Assembly (NCBI GenBank): GCA_033762195.1
Contig: JANRLV010000119.1
Location: 1 to 44,687 of the forward strand
Source of the DNA: SpSt-398 sp033762195
GTDB lineage: Bacteria > Bacteroidota > Bacteroidia > Chitinophagales > Chitinophagaceae
Length of the DNA: 44,687 nucleotides
Direction: 5' to 3'
Both the position numbers and the translations under genes were made by a program. This document shows, piece after piece, positions 14,829 through 24,294 of the stretch (its first letter is position 1; each line of letters starts with the position of its first letter). The notes beneath the pieces are model-generated. The model saw nothing but the letters and a program-made list of their open reading frames with translations, was not told the DNA's origin and did no database searches.

Positions 14829-16033
14829 GGAGAAGATTATATATATCATTGCTGGGTATTTTATTGTTATCAGGCCTATGGTCAGGGCTTATTGCCCAGA
14901 AAAGTCTCGGGGTAGGTGATTCTGTACCTGGATTTAACTTTAAAGTATTTAAGGCCTCAGGATCTACCTATCTGAGTACGGCTGACCTGAAAGGGAAAGT
15001 TATGATCCTCGACTTCTGGGCCACTTGGTGTGCTCCTTGCATACCAGGGTTGAGTAAACTTGACTCGATTGTGCAAAATCTGGATAACAGGGTCGTAGTT
15101 TTGGCCATTACCCAGGAGCCGGAGGATAAGCTTAGAAAATTTCTTACAAAATGGAAAGGCAGAAATGTAATTTTTGTAAGCGACACTACGCATATCCCCT
15201 ATTTTCCTTATACAACCGTTCCTCACTCTATAGTGATTGATAAGTATGGTTATATAGCAGGTGTAACTACCCCCGAAGACATTTCAGCAGAAATAGTGAA
15301 TGATCTTTTAGTGGGCAAGCCAGTTGAATTTTTGCCTCCTGAAAAGCATAGTGGGGTAGGTTGGGCCAGAAAGGATAGCCTTATTCTTTCCGGTTTTGAA
15401 AGGTATTTAAGCCCATATGACTCCAATTCCACAACGGATATAAAATTATATCGGTCGAATGGGGTCACAAATTTGAATTTTACCAACTTTACGATCCCTT
15501 CACTTTTCCGGGAGGTGTTCAGAATGCCGGCGCATAGTTGGGTGATCGACAGCGCTTGTAAAGATGTAGATATCTATGAACCCCCTTATTTATTTTGTCT
15601 TAAAGTTCAACTGCCTGAAGCGACAGATGAAATGATATTTAAGGAAGCCCAGCGGATCTTAAATTTAAGTTTACAGTTCAGGGGAGATTTAAAGGAAGTT
15701 ACCCAGGATGTGTATGTCTTAACAAAAGCCAGGTCTGGCAATCGCACGCCTGTGGCTACTTCCGCACAGGAGACTGATGTTACCTACTATGGCCCCAATT
15801 TTAAAGGACAACGAATTCGAATAAGCCATCTCGTTGATTACCTGTCTAATGAGATGGGGTATTTATACAATCGGATTGTACTGGATGAAACCAGGCTTTC
15901 CGGGTATTATGATATTGAAATGGAGTGGAACTACGCTGATCATACTACACTGGTGGAGGAACTCCATAAACATGGTTTGGAATTAACCAGGAAGAAAAGG
16001 GCGGTAAATATGCTTTTAATCAGCAAAAAGTGA
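14825..16033 (+). CDS. TlpA-like thioredoxin fused to a DUF3738-like domain
   Basis: 402 aa. A signal peptide (about residues 1-25) precedes a TlpA/AhpC-TSA domain with the redox site FWATWCAPC (Cys69, Cys72) and a cis-Pro segment (TTVPHSIVID). A linker leads to a C-terminal half with RISHLVDYLSNEM and NRIVLDETRLSGYYDIEMEW. The latter corresponds to the VxDxTGLxGxYDxxLxW signature of DUF3738 proteins. It acts in the periplasm as a thiol-disulfide oxidoreductase; the DUF3738 part may recognise the substrate. It overlaps the MauE gene, and its neighbours encode two-cysteine peptides, the obvious candidate substrates. Confidence 0.82.
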   Translation: MRRRLYISLLGILLLSGLWSGLIAQKSLGVGDSVPGFNFKVFKASGSTYLSTADLKGKVMILDFWATWCAPCIPGLSKLDSIVQNLDNRVVVLAITQEPEDKLRKFLTKWKGRNVIFVSDTTHIPYFPYTTVPHSIVIDKYGYIAGVTTPEDISAEIVNDLLVGKPVEFLPPEKHSGVGWARKDSLILSGFERYLSPYDSNSTTDIKLYRSNGVTNLNFTNFTIPSLFREVFRMPAHSWVIDSACKDVDIYEPPYLFCLKVQLPEATDEMIFKEAQRILNLSLQFRGDLKEVTQDVYVLTKARSGNRTPVATSAQETDVTYYGPNFKGQRIRISHLVDYLSNEMGYLYNRIVLDETRLSGYYDIEMEWNYADHTTLVEELHKHGLELTRKKRAVNMLLISKK

Positions 16034-16056
16034 CCGATTTTTGAAATTTGACATGT

Positions 16057-17232
16057 ATGACTGCAAAATCTTCTTTTACCTGCATCCAAAATTTCCTGTT
16101 CTTTTTAACCTTCTTTCTGGTATCATGTACAAATGCGGTTTCGTCCAGTGAGGATTTTTCGAAGTCAACCAGCCCCCCTATTGAATTGGAAACCGCCGTA
16201 ACGGTGGATACGGCACATTTGGGGGTATTCCTGTATGTTATTGAGGCAAATGGTAAGGTAAAAGCAAAATCTGATCAACAATTTGACGCGGTAATTGGTG
16301 GGAGTATTGCCTACGCTCCAATCCGGAATGGCGATAGGGTGAGAAAAGGGCAAGTATTGCTAAAATTTTCGACAAATGAAATCGATCATAAGATTGAAAA
16401 ATTGAGATTGGATGAGTTCAATGGCCTAAAGGAATATGAAAGTCAGTTATTGGGGTATGATAACCTATCGAAGGGCCTGACTCAGGAACAACTGGAAGCG
16501 ATAAAAAAGAAGCTCCAGATTAGCACAGGTCTATCGGGAGCCAGGCACGGAATAAAGGTAGCCGAGTTTGAAAAAGGGCAGGCTATTATAAAATCACCTT
16601 TTGATGGAAAACTCTATAATGTTCTGGTTAAGCCAAGTGATCGGGTGAAACCCGGGGATAAATTATTTGGCCTTTTTGACCCATCAAAACTATTACTACG
16701 CGTCCACCTTCTGGAAGCGGATATTTTCCTCATTAAGCCCGGACAATTGGCAAGGTTGCAGCCTTTCTTCAATCAGGATCGATTTTGGGAAGCTGAGGTT
16801 TATGAGATAAACCCATTAGTTGACGAGAAAGGAATGGTTTCTGTGGATTTGCTAATTAGAAACCCGGTAGATGGAGGGCAGGATAACTCAATCGATGCAC
16901 TATTTCCCGGCATGAATTGTAACGCCAGGATTGAGATACCCTTTCACCAGCGAATAGCTGTTCCTAAAGAAGCAGTTGTTATGCGGGATGGGAAAGCTGT
17001 AATCTTTACCGTTGAGAAAGGAAGGGCCAAATGGAACTATATAACATTAGGACGTAGTAATGATACGCAAGTGGAAGTGTTAGACGGAATAAAGGATGGC
17101 TCCATCTTTGTAACAACTAATAACCTCCAGCTAGCTCATGGGTCGCCGGTTACAATTCAACCAGTGAAAGGGTCAGATACTATGGAAATATCCCAGCAAT
17201 CGAAACAACCCAACGCTACTGGCCATGATTAG
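16057..17232 (+). CDS. RND membrane-fusion lipoprotein (HlyD/AcrA family)
   Basis: 391 aa from the ATG at 16057. A lipoprotein signal ends FFLVSC (Cys24). It has barrel-sandwich halves (GGSIAYAPIRNGDRVRKGQVLLKF and IIKSPFDGKLYNVLVKPSDRVKPGD) around a helical hairpin of about 60 residues, then beta-barrel and membrane-proximal segments (FPGMNCNARIEIP, AVPKEAVVMRDGKAVIF). It is the periplasmic adaptor of the efflux set. It overlaps the RND gene by 8 bases, so the two are made together. The hairpin is short compared with many AcrA-type adaptors. Confidence 0.88.
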   Translation: MTAKSSFTCIQNFLFFLTFFLVSCTNAVSSSEDFSKSTSPPIELETAVTVDTAHLGVFLYVIEANGKVKAKSDQQFDAVIGGSIAYAPIRNGDRVRKGQVLLKFSTNEIDHKIEKLRLDEFNGLKEYESQLLGYDNLSKGLTQEQLEAIKKKLQISTGLSGARHGIKVAEFEKGQAIIKSPFDGKLYNVLVKPSDRVKPGDKLFGLFDPSKLLLRVHLLEADIFLIKPGQLARLQPFFNQDRFWEAEVYEINPLVDEKGMVSVDLLIRNPVDGGQDNSIDALFPGMNCNARIEIPFHQRIAVPKEAVVMRDGKAVIFTVEKGRAKWNYITLGRSNDTQVEVLDGIKDGSIFVTTNNLQLAHGSPVTIQPVKGSDTMEISQQSKQPNATGHD

Positions 17233-20200
17233 ATTCCTGGTGAAACGCCCGATTGCTGTACTCATCACCTTTATTTCCTTTATTTTATTAGGACTGGTCT
17301 TGATGCGGCGTGTTCCTACCTCACTGCTACCTGAGGTAGAGGTTCCTCAAATAACGATACGATTGGAGGTTCCTAATACACCCGCAACAGTCATGGAATC
17401 TGATTACCTGACAAGGATAAGAGGCGTCATGACGGGAGTAAAGGGCCTAAAAGGATTGGAAAGCACCGCAGCCAATCATTTAGGATGGGTCTATCTTGAG
17501 TTTGAGTTTGGGTCGCGCATGGATTTGGCCTATGTAGAAGTGAATGAACGAGTTGACAGACTTATGGGTCAATTGCCACGTAATGTGAAAAGACCAGTGA
17601 TTACCCGTGTCAGTGTTTCGGATATCCCCATTTTGCGCCTTCAGATAATTCCCAAATCTCAGATTTCAATTCGGGAAACTTCCATTCTGGCAGAAAAGAG
17701 TATTAAACGGCGACTGGAGCAAATTCCCGGAGTAGGAACTGTCGATATGAATGGTATTCAGCGTCCGGAGATTCATATCATCCCTGACCTGAACATGATC
17801 TCCTCACTTGGTCTTTCAGAGGAAAGACTATATCAACAAATTAAGGAACAAAGTAATCAAATTGGGGGACTAAATATCAGAGATGGACAATACAGGTATT
17901 TTTTAAGAATCACGACTGGTTTTGATAATCTGGAAACATTAAAATCGTTGCCTATCAAAGGGGGCAATGATCAAGTTATTCAACTTAGTCGAATAGCAAA
18001 AGTTGAAGAAGTAGAAGAAGAGCCGGTTAGTTATCATCTTTACAATGGGGAGATTGGCATTGTCATCACTGTGGAAAAGCAGGCAGATAGTCGTATGTCG
18101 GAATTGGTAGGAAGACTTAGAGAGGAGGTTAAAGTATTTGAGAAAGAGTATCCGCAATTATCATTTTCAATTACCCAGGATCAGAGTTTTTTATTGGATG
18201 CCGGTATTGATAATCTAACCCAGGACCTGTACTACGGGGGTATTTTGACCATCCTTCTGCTTTTTCTTTTCCTGGGTAATTGGCGATCCCCATTACTAAT
18301 GGGAATCAGTATTCCATCTTCCTTGATAATAACTTTTGTATTTTTTTGGGTTTTTGATATCTCCTTTAATATAATCTCACTATCAGGACTTGCTTTAGGT
18401 ATTGGAATGTTGATCGATAACTCAATTGTTGTGCTGGATAATATAATGAGGCACAGAACTCAGGGAATGTCCCCTTTTCAAAGTAGTGTAATTGGAACGA
18501 ATGAAGTCATTACACCGGTCATTAGCCAGGTTTTAACCACCATTGCTGTTTATGCCCCGTTGCTCATATTAAGCGGTATATCTGGGCAACTGGTTAAGGA
18601 TCAGGCTATTGGACTTACAATTTGTCTTCTTGTTTCACTCTTTGTGGCCTTTGTGGTTTCCCCAATTCTATATTTAATACTTCATAAGAATGATTCAAAT
18701 TTCGCTAGGAATGATACCCGCTTTTTTAAGTGGATATCGAAAGGGTATCATCGAATGATTGAACACATACTTCGATTTCCACGTGCCTATTCAATTTTTG
18801 CAATATTATTTATGCCCGTTGGGATTTGGTTAGGTACAAAACTTCCTATTCAATCTATACCAGAATTAAAGCAAACAGAATTGTTGGTAAAGATCAATTG
18901 GAACAAACCTATTGATATAAAAACTAACCTCTCGAATTGCAAAAGACTAAGTTCGGAAATGTTGAGATATACCTCTTCAATTGAGGCCGACATTGGTGTT
19001 AAGAAATTCTTGCGTGAGAGTGAGGTAACCGAGCTCCCAACCGCAGAAATCTTCTTTACCTGCTCATCTGTTCACCAAAAGGAAGAAGCCAGTAATTGGG
19101 CAAAACAATGGTTATCGTCCAATTTCCCAGACGCATTCTTTGAAATTATGGATGCACCCAATGCATTCACTCAATTATTTGTTTCAAGGAAACCATATTT
19201 GGAGGCAAGGCTGGTGTCGCAGGAGCGACGTCCTACGTCCCAGGAGATTGTGCGACTTGACACGCTCATCCACCGTTTACCAACTGGGAGCTATTCAAAA
19301 GGGAAAGCTTTTTCACAGGAAGCCATGATCCAGGCTACGCTTGATTTGCCCGGTTTAAGGTTATATGGAATTCGAGAGAACAGTTTATTAGAGGCACTAG
19401 GGAAGGCGTATGGGTCCTATTCACTCACGGATATTGACGAATCGGGTGAGAAGAAGTATATAAAAGTATTGGTTCAGGGAGGTGCTTCAGGCCAACCTGT
19501 TTCTATAAGTGCTGAGGATGGAACGGCTTATGATCTGAAGCAATTTGTCAGTTTTGAAAGGGGGGAACAACGAAAGTATTTTACAGCGGATGAAGGTAGC
19601 CCGTATTGGGGTATCCGCTTCGAAGAGGGGCAAATAAGTGCAGAACGGTGGATAGAATTGGTGAAAAGGAATGCTGCCGGATTAGGGTATGATGTTGATT
19701 TCAATGGACTTTATTATGATGAAAGAACTCAGCTAAAAGAACTTAGCTTGGTTTTCCTTGTTGTGGTCGCTTTAATTTATTTAATTCTTTCTATTCAGTA
19801 TGAGAATTTATGGCAGCCATTTATTGTTATGCTTTCCATTCCACTTGGTATCACAGGCGGTATGATAGTACTCTGGCTGAGCGGGTCTTCCATTAATGTT
19901 ATGTCAGCGATTGGGTTTATTGTTATTCTCGGACTAATTGTCGACGATCCTATTTTAAAGATGGAAACTTTGAATAGGTTGGAGAATAAGTATTTGCGAA
20001 GCGGGCTGGTCCATGATAAGACCTTACTTATCCAAATGATTCATGAGGCAGGGCAGATTTGCCTTAAACCCTTATTGATGGTTTCTCTTACCACGAGTAT
20101 TGCTTTGGTGCCAGTACTCTTTATTGACGGTCTTGGAAACGAGTTACAAAAACCGATGGCCTATGTAATTATAGGCGGGTTGACACTTGGTACATTTTTT

Positions 20201-20263
20201 ACAACATGGTTTACGCCATTAGCCTACTGGTATATATCAAGTAAATTTCGAAAGAACAAATAA
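17225..20263 (+). CDS. RND-family inner-membrane efflux pump
   Basis: 1012 aa with full RND architecture: MIRFLVKRPIAVLITFISF as helix 1, the TSLLPEVEVPQI segment, two large periplasmic domains and twelve helices. Helix 4 contains GIGMLIDNSIVVLDNI, keeping the first Asp with Asn at the second, as in many Bacteroidota RND pumps. Helix 10 has GLIVDDPILKME in place of the AcrB lysine region. It uses the proton gradient to move periplasmic substrates into the TolC channel. The peptide genes in the same island make exported peptides a reasonable substrate guess; drug or metal efflux remains possible. Confidence 0.88.
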   Translation: MIRFLVKRPIAVLITFISFILLGLVLMRRVPTSLLPEVEVPQITIRLEVPNTPATVMESDYLTRIRGVMTGVKGLKGLESTAANHLGWVYLEFEFGSRMDLAYVEVNERVDRLMGQLPRNVKRPVITRVSVSDIPILRLQIIPKSQISIRETSILAEKSIKRRLEQIPGVGTVDMNGIQRPEIHIIPDLNMISSLGLSEERLYQQIKEQSNQIGGLNIRDGQYRYFLRITTGFDNLETLKSLPIKGGNDQVIQLSRIAKVEEVEEEPVSYHLYNGEIGIVITVEKQADSRMSELVGRLREEVKVFEKEYPQLSFSITQDQSFLLDAGIDNLTQDLYYGGILTILLLFLFLGNWRSPLLMGISIPSSLIITFVFFWVFDISFNIISLSGLALGIGMLIDNSIVVLDNIMRHRTQGMSPFQSSVIGTNEVITPVISQVLTTIAVYAPLLILSGISGQLVKDQAIGLTICLLVSLFVAFVVSPILYLILHKNDSNFARNDTRFFKWISKGYHRMIEHILRFPRAYSIFAILFMPVGIWLGTKLPIQSIPELKQTELLVKINWNKPIDIKTNLSNCKRLSSEMLRYTSSIEADIGVKKFLRESEVTELPTAEIFFTCSSVHQKEEASNWAKQWLSSNFPDAFFEIMDAPNAFTQLFVSRKPYLEARLVSQERRPTSQEIVRLDTLIHRLPTGSYSKGKAFSQEAMIQATLDLPGLRLYGIRENSLLEALGKAYGSYSLTDIDESGEKKYIKVLVQGGASGQPVSISAEDGTAYDLKQFVSFERGEQRKYFTADEGSPYWGIRFEEGQISAERWIELVKRNAAGLGYDVDFNGLYYDERTQLKELSLVFLVVVALIYLILSIQYENLWQPFIVMLSIPLGITGGMIVLWLSGSSINVMSAIGFIVILGLIVDDPILKMETLNRLENKYLRSGLVHDKTLLIQMIHEAGQICLKPLLMVSLTTSIALVPVLFIDGLGNELQKPMAYVIIGGLTLGTFFTTWFTPLAYWYISSKFRKNK

Positions 20264-20275
20264 ATTCAAACCGAT

Positions 20276-21724
20276 ATGGTTAAGTACGGCCTAAATTTGC
20301 TCACCATTTTGCTATGTCTGACTTGTTTTGGACAGCAAAACCGAAAAGTAACATTGGAGGAATTGATTGGTTTAGTCCAAACACAGTCTATTAAGTTTCG
20401 AGTTGCTGTCAATCAACGGGAAATGTCGATTGAACAGTTTCGCTCCTTTCGAAGTGAGCTAAAACCCCAAATTTCTTTGTACGGCGATGCCCCTGTTTAC
20501 CAAAAGGAATTTTATGGTGTTCGTCAACCTGATGGTACGATAAAATACCAAATGATCAGTCAGAATACAGCAAATATTGGATTCAGTTTAAGTCAGGTAC
20601 TTCCGTTTTCAGGAGGTACGCTGTCACTAAATACTGATTTGTCACGCTACGATGATTTTAAGTCTAACTTACGCCAGTACAGCGGTACCCCGGTATTTGT
20701 ACGGTATGCTCAACCTGTTTTTGCAATGAACCCTTGGAAGTGGAAGAAAAAAATCGAACCACTGAAATTGGATGAATCTAAAAAGCAGTACCAGTTTGAA
20801 TTAGAAGATCTGGCCCTTCAAACCGTAAATTATTATTACAATGTTCTCGATGCGCAAAATGACATTGAAATAGCATTAGCAAATTTGAATTTTGCCCGGC
20901 AAAATTATGAGATTGAGAAGAAAAGAATCAAACTGGGTACAACCTCCGAGGACAAGATTCTCCAACTTGAATTGCAATCATTACGAAGTGAGCAGGATCT
21001 TGAAAAAGCACGGTACGCCTTACAAGTTGCTTTGCTGCAACTCGCATCATATACTGGCGGAAGTGTTGGGGAGAGCTGGATCTTTGAGAATCGGGATAGT
21101 ATTCCTGAACTTTCGCTGGACATATCAAAAGCCCAGGAAATGGCCCGGGAAAACAGGCCTGAATACATTGGTTTTCAACGCAAAAAGCTTGAAATGGAAA
21201 TGGATATTCAAGTCGCAAAAAACTACCAAAGGGAGGTGAGCCTCGTAGCTAGTTATGGATTGAATGGAATAGGGAATGGTATCAATAATGTTTATCAGAA
21301 CCCAAATGACCAGCAACGATTTAGTATTGGTTTTCAGGTTCCCCTTGTAGATTGGGGCAGAAGAAGATCAAAGTACGCGATTGCTAAGGCGAACCAGAAG
21401 CTTGCGCAATCCAATCAGGAGTTTCAGGAATCCGAAATTACTCAACGGATAACAACCTTGGTGAACAACTTAAGCCTTTTAAAAAGAAATGTAATGGTTG
21501 CCAGGCGAGCCGATTCCGTGGCACAACGGAGATTTCAAATTTCTTTGCAGCTATATCAACTGGGAAAATTATCTCTAACCGAATTGAGCCTGGCTCAAAC
21601 AGAAAAAGACCAGGCAAGGCGTGAAATATTAAGCGCTCAACGCTCCTTTTGGGAAGCCTATTACCAGTTAAGGAAAGAGACGCTTTTTGATTTTTCGACA
21701 AATACAAATCTGGGTAAAAACTAA
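20276..21724 (+). CDS. TolC-family outer-membrane channel
   Basis: 482 aa. A signal peptide ends near CFGQ, followed by two OEP repeats of long amphipathic helices (LEDLALQTVNYYYNVLDAQND, then RITTLVNNLSLLKRNV) and the typical second-half strand (RFSIGFQVPLVDWGRRRSKYAIAKAN). It starts 12 bases after the RND gene and ends the operon. It forms the outer-membrane exit duct for the adaptor/pump pair and is perhaps shared with the RND protein at 8780-11932. Confidence 0.88.
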   Translation: MVKYGLNLLTILLCLTCFGQQNRKVTLEELIGLVQTQSIKFRVAVNQREMSIEQFRSFRSELKPQISLYGDAPVYQKEFYGVRQPDGTIKYQMISQNTANIGFSLSQVLPFSGGTLSLNTDLSRYDDFKSNLRQYSGTPVFVRYAQPVFAMNPWKWKKKIEPLKLDESKKQYQFELEDLALQTVNYYYNVLDAQNDIEIALANLNFARQNYEIEKKRIKLGTTSEDKILQLELQSLRSEQDLEKARYALQVALLQLASYTGGSVGESWIFENRDSIPELSLDISKAQEMARENRPEYIGFQRKKLEMEMDIQVAKNYQREVSLVASYGLNGIGNGINNVYQNPNDQQRFSIGFQVPLVDWGRRRSKYAIAKANQKLAQSNQEFQESEITQRITTLVNNLSLLKRNVMVARRADSVAQRRFQISLQLYQLGKLSLTELSLAQTEKDQARREILSAQRSFWEAYYQLRKETLFDFSTNTNLGKN

Positions 21725-21757
21725 AAAAGCCCCCATGTGGAAACATGCGGACTTAGG
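21725..21757 (-). terminator. Hairpin terminator downstream of the M3 peptidase gene
   Basis: On the minus strand ccgcatgt-ttcc-acatgggg (one mismatch) is followed by gcttttttag. It lies about 120 bases past the stop of the peptidase gene and just after the tolC stop, so it may also limit read-through from the other side. The remaining 21758-21874 holds nothing recognised. Confidence 0.55.
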
Positions 21758-21874
21758 TTAAGGCTCTGATTAGTAGCTATTTTAAAATAATCTTGTGTTC
21801 TGGACTGACAGAACAAATTTAATGTACCCACTTCGTTCGGCAATAAAAAACACCTACCACTTTCCGGTAAATTT

Positions 21875-23596
21875 TTAGCCCATTTTGTTTAACTCTTCTT
21901 CCACAAAGAGCATCAGGGAATGAATATACTCGGGGCTGAAATTCAACTCAATACCTGCTGCCTGGTATAGTTGGGGCAGCGTGCGGGTGCCGCCCAACTG
22001 GAGGGCCGAAACATAATTGCGGATGCCTATATCCTTATTTTCCCGGTATTGCTTCCACATCCCGATCGCCCCAAGCTGGGCGATCCCGTATTCTATATAA
22101 TAAAAGGGCACTTCGTAGAGGTGTAACTGTTTTTGCCAGAACCAGGATCGGTAGTGCTCAAGCCCACGGGTATCTATAGCCGAAGCGGTAAAACTGTTGA
22201 ATATCTCCTCCCATTTTTGTTTTCGCTCTTCGGAGGTATGTACCGGGTTTTCATAAACCCAATGTTGAAACTGATCGATGGTAGCGATCCACGGGAAAAT
22301 AGTGATCACTCTCTCCAACTGGTGTTCACGGGCGCGTTGACGGTCTTCCTCGAGTGGGAAATAGGCTTCCCAATGATCCATGCTAAAAAGCTCCATGGAC
22401 ATACTCGCCACTTCAGCGATCTCCATCGGGTATTCTTTAAATGCGTTGATCTCGAGTTGATGGGCCAGAAAGGAGTGAATGGCATGACCACCTTCATGTA
22501 CCATGGTGGTAACATCGTCCATTTGACCGGCGGCATTCATGAAGATAAAGGGGGCTCCACTTTCTGCCAGCGGGCAATTGTACCCACCCGGTGCCTTTCC
22601 TTTGCGGCTTTCCAGGTCGAGGTGCCCCATTTCTTTCATTTTGCGGAGACAATCCCCGAAAAAGGGATCAAGGTCATCAAAACAACGAATTGATTTTTCC
22701 AGTAAGTCCTGGCCATTTGTAAACGGGCGTAATGGCTCTTCCCCGGCTGGATTGGCATCCAGGTCCCAGGGACGGAGGGTATCAAGCCCGAGTTTCTTCT
22801 TCTTTTTTTCGTAAATGCTGTTTACGATCGGCAGCACGTGCTCTTTCACGGCTTTATGAAACTGAAAACACTGCTCAGGTGTATAGTCAAAGCGACCCAG
22901 TTCAGCGAATTTGTAATCCCGGTAATTCTTAAAACCGGCATTGAGGGCAACCTGATGGCGTTTGGCAATGAGATCGGAGTAGAGTTTATCGAGGGCCTCC
23001 TTGTCCTGTAATCTTCTTTCATTCACTTTGCGGTAAACCGATTCGCGGAGGGTACGGTCGGGGTTTTGCAAAAAGCGGGCGGCTTGTTGCAGCGTATATT
23101 CCTTGCCTTCTACTTCTACGGTCATTTTTCCGGAGATGCTGGCAAATTGTTGCTGCATCACATTCAATTCCGCTTGAAGTGGAATGTTGGCTTCGCGAAA
23201 CAGATCAATGCTCTTTTTTACATTGCGCAGATAGGTGAAGTATTTATTCTTATCCAGTTCTGCGGTCAGCGGGCAATCGACCAATTTGCGATTGAGTTGA
23301 TCGGCATAGGGTTGGATCTTTGGCTGAATCTCCATCATGAAGAAGGTGAAAGCCGCTTCCAGATCTTTGTTTTCTGTATCACAGGTCATTTTGATCTGGC
23401 GCCAGCACACATCTTCACTGATCACCGCATCCAGTTCATTGTAATCCCTGATCCATTGTTCCAGGTCGGGCAGTGTAGCAAGGGGGCGGTCCAACAGTTT
23501 TTGGAACCAGGGTTCCAGGGCTGGCCATTCGGTAATGGTAAAATCATCGGGCAGAAATTGCCGGGGCATTTTCTGAATCGCGGCACGTGGATCCAT
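21875..23596 (-). CDS. M3-family oligoendopeptidase (PepF type)
   Basis: 573 aa, close to the PepF length of about 560-600. The zinc site MVHEGGHAIHSF has HExxH as HEGGH, followed by a glutamate helix (YPMEIAEVASMSMELF). GYNCPLAESGAPFIFMN and the C-terminal YIEYGIAQLGA segments are typical of M3B oligopeptidases. It degrades short peptides in the cytoplasm; no signal is present. It marks the right flank of the AT-rich island and is transcribed toward it. A role in peptide turnover linked to the island is possible but unproven, because PepF is a common housekeeping enzyme. Confidence 0.9.
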   Translation of the reverse strand: MDPRAAIQKMPRQFLPDDFTITEWPALEPWFQKLLDRPLATLPDLEQWIRDYNELDAVISEDVCWRQIKMTCDTENKDLEAAFTFFMMEIQPKIQPYADQLNRKLVDCPLTAELDKNKYFTYLRNVKKSIDLFREANIPLQAELNVMQQQFASISGKMTVEVEGKEYTLQQAARFLQNPDRTLRESVYRKVNERRLQDKEALDKLYSDLIAKRHQVALNAGFKNYRDYKFAELGRFDYTPEQCFQFHKAVKEHVLPIVNSIYEKKKKKLGLDTLRPWDLDANPAGEEPLRPFTNGQDLLEKSIRCFDDLDPFFGDCLRKMKEMGHLDLESRKGKAPGGYNCPLAESGAPFIFMNAAGQMDDVTTMVHEGGHAIHSFLAHQLEINAFKEYPMEIAEVASMSMELFSMDHWEAYFPLEEDRQRAREHQLERVITIFPWIATIDQFQHWVYENPVHTSEERKQKWEEIFNSFTASAIDTRGLEHYRSWFWQKQLHLYEVPFYYIEYGIAQLGAIGMWKQYRENKDIGIRNYVSALQLGGTRTLPQLYQAAGIELNFSPEYIHSLMLFVEEELNKMG

Positions 23597-23636
23597 GGTA
23601 TCGACTCAATAGGGGTGAGGAAATGCGAAAAGATAA

Positions 23637-24167
23637 TTATTTCTTCTTGGCTGCCTTTTTCTTGGGGGCCTCTTCTTCTTTTTCTTCCTTTTCTTTTTTG
23701 GCAGCGGGTTTCCTGGCTGTTTTCTTAGGTTTCTCCTCTTCTACGGCTACTTCAGGCGCAGGCGCAGGAGCTTCAGGCTCTTCTTCGCGGAGTTTGATCT
23801 CGATCTTATGTTCTTTCAGGATCTCAAACCATTTTACCATCTTCTTCATATCACTGGCATAGACCCTTTCGAAATCCATATCGGGATATACTTTTTCAAA
23901 ATACTTTTTTACGGCCCCACTATCCTTTGTATCGGGGAGTGTGGTGCCTGCTTTGTCCATGGCGGCAAAAATGTCCACGAGGTTCACATTATCCTGAACA
24001 GTAAAAATTTCAATGCTTTCCAGGTGAGAGAAGTTGTGAATGCGGCCGGATACGAATTTGGCTTTGCTGTCGTCCAGTGAACGAACAATGGCCCCGTCTC
24101 CTTTGCTGGCCAGTAATTCAAATAGTCCGGGTAGTCCAGTTACTGCAACGATCTTGCTGTATTCCAT
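23637..24167 (-). CDS. DUF5606 domain protein with Lys/Ala/Glu-rich tail
   Basis: 176 aa from the ATG at 24165-24167. The N-terminal 135 residues carry the DUF5606 pattern: YSKIVAVTGLPGLFELLASKGDGAIVRSLDD, KFVSGRIHNFSHLESIEIFT and YPDMDFERVYASDMKKMVKWFEIL. This is a Bacteroidota-specific conserved family of unknown function. The last 45 residues are a low-complexity tail of Glu/Pro/Ala then Lys/Glu repeats ending KKKAAKKK, reminiscent of histone-like nucleic-acid-binding tails. It starts 40 bases upstream of the peptidase gene in the same direction, so they may be co-transcribed. Confidence 0.8.
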   Translation of the reverse strand: MEYSKIVAVTGLPGLFELLASKGDGAIVRSLDDSKAKFVSGRIHNFSHLESIEIFTVQDNVNLVDIFAAMDKAGTTLPDTKDSGAVKKYFEKVYPDMDFERVYASDMKKMVKWFEILKEHKIEIKLREEEPEAPAPAPEVAVEEEKPKKTARKPAAKKEKEEKEEEAPKKKAAKKK

Positions 24168-24294
24168 AGTAGTGATTTTCTGTATTTGGGTCTGCAAGAT
24201 AACGAGATTGCGCTAATTCCCTTAAGGATGAGCGGTACGCCTTTCTCGAAGGTTTTGTTCCCATAAGGCATCTAAGTACGTACAAACCATTTAT

